Assembly: GCA_964396245.1 (NCBI GenBank)
Contig: CAYNEO010000029.1
Coordinates: 1 to 43,016, forward strand
DNA from: CAYNEO01 sp964396245
GTDB taxonomy: Bacteria > Zixibacteria > MSB-5A5 > GN15 > FEB-12
Length of the DNA stretch: 43,016 nt
Direction of reading: 5' to 3'
Position numbers and translations under genes: made by a program. This document shows, piece by piece, positions 39,281 through 43,016 of the stretch; the stretch's first letter is position 1; every line of letters starts with the position of its first letter. Below the pieces are notes generated by a model, which ran no database searches, was not told the origin of the DNA, and saw only the letters and a program-made list of their open reading frames with translations.

Positions 39281-40147
39281 ATGGCAGTCGACGAGCAAAA
39301 TAAGAAGAGAAAACCGTCCTGGCTGAAAGTCACGGCGTTTGGCGGCAGCGATTTCAACCGAGTATCATCGCTGCTCAAAACCTACGGTTTGAATACGGTC
39401 TGTCAGGAAGCCAACTGCCCGAATCGCGGTGAGTGCTTCAATCGTGGCACGGCTACCTTCTTGATTCTGGGGCCGCTCTGCACTCGTAACTGCCGATTTT
39501 GTGATGTTCGTCCCGGCCGACCGCCGCAGCCCGACCCGGATGAACCATATCGTGTCGCCGAAGCCGCGCGGCAATTGGCGCTTACGTATGTCGTCGTTAC
39601 GTCGGTGACCCGCGATGATTTACCGGACGGGGGTGCCGGACAGTTTGCCGCGACGATTCGGGCGATTCGTGAAGCTCTCCCGAAAAGCAGGGTAGAAGTG
39701 CTGACTCCGGATTTCAAAGGGGTAGTCAGGGCCCTCGATATCGTTATGGCGGCCAAACCCGACGTGTTCAATCATAACCTCGAGACTGTCCCCCGGCTGT
39801 ATGCGGATGTCCGACCGGGAGCAGACTATCGACGATCGCTAAAGTTGCTTTCGGATGCACGACTTCGTTTCGGCGCTATGACTAAATCGGGAGTCATGGT
39901 CGGATTGGGGGAAACGAGCGAAGAACTGCAAAAAGTCTTCGATGACCTGGCAGCGAATCATGTCTCCTTGCTGACCATAGGTCAATACCTCTCCCCGTCG
40001 AGAGATCATCTGCCCGTGGAACGGTATGTTCCTCCCGAAGAGTTTGACGCCCTGGCAGAGATGGCGAAAAGCTCCGGCATCAAGAAAGTCTTTTCGGCGC
40101 CTCTGGTCAGGTCTTCCTATCACGCCGACGAGCAGTCGGCCGACTGA
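39281..40147 (+). CDS. lipA: Lipoyl synthase
   Basis: ATG at 39281 begins the conserved region; the frame is open upstream to 39215 without support. The 288-residue protein is a radical-SAM enzyme that inserts two sulfurs into octanoyl groups on lipoyl domains. The auxiliary cluster cysteines are C41, C46 and C52 (C-x4-C-x5-C), the radical-SAM C67, C71 and C74 (C-x3-C-x2-C), and the C-terminal serine is in R-S-S-Y (278-280). The NHNLETVPRL and P-D-F-K-G segments are typical. No lipB or lplA is adjacent. It is divergent from the dockerin gene. Confidence 0.97.
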   Translation: MAVDEQNKKRKPSWLKVTAFGGSDFNRVSSLLKTYGLNTVCQEANCPNRGECFNRGTATFLILGPLCTRNCRFCDVRPGRPPQPDPDEPYRVAEAARQLALTYVVVTSVTRDDLPDGGAGQFAATIRAIREALPKSRVEVLTPDFKGVVRALDIVMAAKPDVFNHNLETVPRLYADVRPGADYRRSLKLLSDARLRFGAMTKSGVMVGLGETSEELQKVFDDLAANHVSLLTIGQYLSPSRDHLPVERYVPPEEFDALAEMAKSSGIKKVFSAPLVRSSYHADEQSAD

Positions 40148-40285
40148 GTTCGTTTTTTTCAGCGCAATAATTAAACAAATGCTGTACCCCTTGTAGGGTA
40201 TTCGGGGAAAATACCGATATGGGTATACGGGAGGCGGGCTGTTTATTAGTCATACATGTCTGGCTGGCAGCGAAAGGGAGTTTTG

Positions 40286-41800
40286 ATGAGCAGACCGGAA
40301 GCAAAAATTGTTGTTGTCGACGATGAAAAATACATTTGCGGTATCATAGAAGAGGCCCTGAAGTCCGATTACAGCTCGGTCAAGACGTTCACCGATCCCG
40401 ATGCAGCGCTTGCCCATATTGAGAATAACCCCGTCGACCTGGTACTCACGGACCTGTTGCTGGGCGATTATTCTGGGGTGCACGTCCTCGAACGGACCCT
40501 TGCCTCCCACGATGACGCTATCGTCATCCTGATGACGGCTCATCCTACCGTCCAGACAGCTATTTCCGTGCTCAAAAAAGGCGCTTATGATTTTCTGGTG
40601 AAACCGTTCAAACTCGAGGTGCTTCGGGCGACCATTCGTCGAGGACTGTCTCATCAAAAAGTAATCCGTGAAAACCTGCGACTCCGAAGTCAGGTCGAGT
40701 TCCTGAAGGTCGCCAATGTCTTCGGGATCGAGTCGGATATCGACGACTACCTCGCCTCGGTCCTCGGTTCATGTCGGACGGAGCTTGCCGCTGCGGCGAC
40801 GGGTATCCTCGAGGTCAATCCTCGTACCGGTGAGGTTATCCGGAGACTGTTCCAGGGCGACCGTGACGATTACACTGACGTGGTCCTCGACCCCGCGCAT
40901 CTATCCCATTTTCGCTACACGCGGAGTGCCGCTCCTTTCATCAAGACCGACCGCGTCGCAGGCGAAGGGAGCGCCCTGTCGCGTATTTTGATCGCCAAAC
41001 CGATTTTCATCCGCCATCGTTTGCACGGAGTCATCACCGTGCTCATAGTTGACCGGTTCGAGCAGGTAACTCCGGGACAGATGGACGTACTCTCAATCCT
41101 TGCCAACTCGGCGGCGGCCGCGATTGCCAACTTTCGCCTATATCAGGATCTGCAGAACTCGTACATCGAATCCATTCGGGCGCTGGCACAGGCTATTGAG
41201 GCCCGCGATGAATGCACGCGCGGCCATACTGACCGAGTCGTCAAGCTGGCAGAGCTGGTTGCCACTGAACTCGACTGGAGCGAAAGGCAGATGCGAACGC
41301 TGGCGATGGGTTGTACACTTCATGACATAGGCAAGCTCGGCGTTCCGGATTCGATCCTGAACAAACAGGGCGAGTTGTCCGACGATGAACGGGCGATGAT
41401 GCAGAGCCATCCCGACGTCGGTCTGAAGATAGTGAAGGGTATCGAACTGCTGAAACCGGCCATTCCGTATATTATCGCACATCACGAGCGTTACGACGGA
41501 TCGGGCTATCCAAGGGGACTAAAAGGTAAAGAGATACCGATCGAAGGACGTCTGCTGTCGGTCGTCGACACCCTCGACGCTATTCTCTCCGACCGGCCGT
41601 ACCGAAAGGGCGCACCGCTTGAAACGGCGCTGAGAGAGTTGTGGGATAATCGCGGGACACAGTTCGATCCGGAGATCGTGGAGATTCTGTTTCAGCTCAT
41701 TCGAGCCGGGAAGATTGACTTCATTTCGCTGTATGGAGTCGAAGTCGACGTGTCCTGCGTGGACGATCTCGTACCTATAAGCGAAACGGCACGGGCGTAA
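40286..41800 (+). CDS. REC-GAF-HD-GYP response regulator
   Basis: ATG at 40286 has GAAAGGGAG upstream and is favoured over the GTG-like upstream frame. The 504-residue protein has a receiver domain with phospho-acceptor D56 (L-V-L-T-D), T84 and K106 (L-V-K-P-F). A GAF-like region spans about 145-285. An HD-GYP domain follows, with H-D at 346-347 (C-T-L-H-D-I-G-K-L-G) and H-H-E-R-Y-D-G-S-G-Y-P near 399. It is expected to hydrolyse cyclic di-GMP under control of a phosphorelay. No histidine kinase is adjacent. Its end overlaps the convergent M50 gene. Confidence 0.95.
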   Translation: MSRPEAKIVVVDDEKYICGIIEEALKSDYSSVKTFTDPDAALAHIENNPVDLVLTDLLLGDYSGVHVLERTLASHDDAIVILMTAHPTVQTAISVLKKGAYDFLVKPFKLEVLRATIRRGLSHQKVIRENLRLRSQVEFLKVANVFGIESDIDDYLASVLGSCRTELAAAATGILEVNPRTGEVIRRLFQGDRDDYTDVVLDPAHLSHFRYTRSAAPFIKTDRVAGEGSALSRILIAKPIFIRHRLHGVITVLIVDRFEQVTPGQMDVLSILANSAAAAIANFRLYQDLQNSYIESIRALAQAIEARDECTRGHTDRVVKLAELVATELDWSERQMRTLAMGCTLHDIGKLGVPDSILNKQGELSDDERAMMQSHPDVGLKIVKGIELLKPAIPYIIAHHERYDGSGYPRGLKGKEIPIEGRLLSVVDTLDAILSDRPYRKGAPLETALRELWDNRGTQFDPEIVEILFQLIRAGKIDFISLYGVEVDVSCVDDLVPISETARA

Positions 41801-42881
41801 ACGACAGCGCCAGAATAACCAGGGCGGCTATCCCCATAATACGGGCCGGTCGGCTCAATTCCTTCCGATCATCCATCGTTGCCGGATGGCTGACTCCGAA
41901 TATCAGCCCGAAGAGCGCAAACACCCACCACATCGGCGAATCAAATCCCAAAAGCACCAGCGCCGCCATTGCTACGTATCCGAGAGTCCGTTGCGCGCGA
42001 CGCCACAGACCATAAATGATATGTCCGCCGTCGAGCTGTCCGATCGGCAGGAGATTGATGGCCGTAACAAGCAGTCCCACCCATCCGGCGAAAGCTGCCT
42101 CCGAAAGATGATAAAACGATCCCGACGGTGCCGGTCCGGCCAACAGGGGCGCGAGAATTCTCATGAGAATGGATTCGCCGTCAAGCGAAAACACCAGCGC
42201 GCGCTGAAATTCCGGCGCCGATGGGGGCAGCACCTGCGAACCGGCCAATCCGACAATCAGCCATATCAGGGCCACGATCCAGCCGGCTATCGGCCCGGCC
42301 GCGCCAACTTCGATAAGATCGCGACGGTTGCGGAAGGGAGATTTGGATTTGATCACCGCGCCAAAGGTCCCGATAATGTTGGGCGCCGGAATGAAATAAG
42401 GCCAGGAAGTGATAATCGACCGACGCCTGCTTGCAATGTAATGCCCCATCTCGTGTACGAACAGAATCGATATCATGGCCACGGTAAAAATGATACCGGT
42501 GCCGGATGCCAGATCGGCGAATGTGTTCGAGAGAGCTTGCCCGAGCGTGAAATTGACTCCGAGATTCCTGACAAATACCGGCACGAAATAGACGCTGAGA
42601 AGAGTTGCGATGAAAAGAATTAAGTTCAGCCTCGGGATGCGTAAGCGGCGTTTCGGGTCGATGTCCAGAATTATGCCGTTGTCATGCGACTGGATTTCGA
42701 AATGATACCCGGCCAGCTTGAGCCGGTCCTCCAGCAGTCGCTGTGACCGGAGTGGATTCCAGCGCCAGGTCAAAGACATGATCAGGCGTTCCTGGTTGCG
42801 GTAGTAGGAATCCACGCTGTACAGGTCGCTGACGAGGGGAATCAGGGACTTCGTCTGGGAGTCGATATCTGCTGCTGCCAT
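41775..42881 (-). CDS. M50-family site-2 protease, EGY-like
   Basis: The 368-residue membrane protein has the zinc motif H-E-M-G-H at 143-147 in a transmembrane helix and the third ligand region N-L-L-P-I-G-Q-L-D-G-G-H at 276-287 (D284). The P-A-P-N-I-I-G-T-F-G-A and A-A-G-P-I-A-G-W segments match the plant EGY/bacterial M50 subfamily. It would cleave membrane-bound substrates. Start 42881 is only 5 nt from a TATAAT on the minus strand (42892-42887), suggesting a leaderless message; ATG at 42779 with AGGA upstream is an alternative. It overlaps the HD-GYP gene by 26 bp. Confidence 0.93.
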   Translation of the reverse strand: MAAADIDSQTKSLIPLVSDLYSVDSYYRNQERLIMSLTWRWNPLRSQRLLEDRLKLAGYHFEIQSHDNGIILDIDPKRRLRIPRLNLILFIATLLSVYFVPVFVRNLGVNFTLGQALSNTFADLASGTGIIFTVAMISILFVHEMGHYIASRRRSIITSWPYFIPAPNIIGTFGAVIKSKSPFRNRRDLIEVGAAGPIAGWIVALIWLIVGLAGSQVLPPSAPEFQRALVFSLDGESILMRILAPLLAGPAPSGSFYHLSEAAFAGWVGLLVTAINLLPIGQLDGGHIIYGLWRRAQRTLGYVAMAALVLLGFDSPMWWVFALFGLIFGVSHPATMDDRKELSRPARIMGIAALVILALSFTPVPFRL

Positions 42882-42960
42882 ATGCCATTATACGCTCGAC
42901 CGTAAGCGACGGGTAGTGAAAAATAACCGTCGGGTGCTTCCGGCCGGCGAGAGACCGGAC

Positions 42961-42996
42961 AAAAAAAAGAAGCGAGGGCAGAGCCCTCGCTTCTTT
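42961..42996 (-). terminator. Intrinsic terminator near the window end
   Basis: AAAGAAGCGAGGGC pairs perfectly with GCCCTCGCTTCTTT (14 bp, 3-nt loop). The A-run on its left gives a U-run on the minus strand, so it should end a minus-strand gene lying beyond the window edge; the right side (TTTATCT) could also help a plus transcript. Confidence 0.85.
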
Positions 42997-43016
42997 ATCT
43001 ATTCCGAACGGAACGA

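Overview
The window is a moderately GC-rich bacterial chromosome segment of about 43 kb with densely packed genes on both strands. The best taxonomic clue is a set of secreted proteins: dockerin-like calcium repeats of the G-D-x-N-x-D / L-x-D-x-x-Y-L-x-x-Y-L-x type at 36993-39146 and 105-956, PEP-CTERM tails, and many small lipoproteins. This combination fits the FCB/Zixibacteria-like uncultured lineages. That is an inference from style; no rRNA marker is present.

Layout. (i) 1-6,115: a secreted dockerin protein, a VOC protein, an RRM/RGG RNA-binding protein with a consensus promoter and long leader, a GNAT-like protein, a YggN/DUF2884-like periplasmic protein, a flavin reductase, a PD-(D/E)XK-like protein, TspO and a cupin. 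(ii) 6,126-8,070: an overlapping DUF134 regulator/NifX-like pair behind a perfect palindrome, divergent from cysK. (iii) 8,142-12,838: two glycosyltransferases separated by a terminator with a C-rich loop, a RecB/Cas4-like Fe-S nuclease and an acetyltransferase. (iv) 12,966-21,061: lipoproteins (DUF6263-like, SnoaL/NTF2-like), a methyltransferase, a degenerate HAD protein, an MBL-fold hydrolase, a VOC-nitroreductase fusion, an Eis-like acetyltransferase and a SlyD-like FKBP. (v) 21,238-24,339, minus strand: a secreted cohesin-like protein, a TPR lipoprotein and a PEP-CTERM protein. (vi) 24,340-36,943: a virus-derived head-building locus. (vii) 36,993-43,016: a large dockerin protein with a degenerate C39-like domain, lipA, an orphan REC-GAF-HD-GYP regulator and an M50 site-2 protease.

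The main discovery candidate is region (vi). It encodes a portal, a large terminase (ATPase plus nuclease motifs), a zinc-knuckle prohead protease fused to what looks like a catalytically dead ATP-dependent-ligase fold, a decoration protein, an HK97-type major capsid protein, a beta-propeller protein, connector-like proteins and two small membrane proteins. I see no integrase, repressor, replication, tail-tube, tape-measure or endolysin gene. Two genes of the same run begin with Sec signal peptides, and an antisense PEP-CTERM gene interrupts the module. The two plus-strand transcription starts (portal and protease) share a repeated leader of about 65 nt, each downstream of a strong hairpin and each divergent from a PEP-CTERM gene. 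All reading frames are intact and host terminators flank the block. This looks like a maintained head-only, GTA-like or tailless element, or a compact prophage fragment, and the sequence alone cannot separate these.
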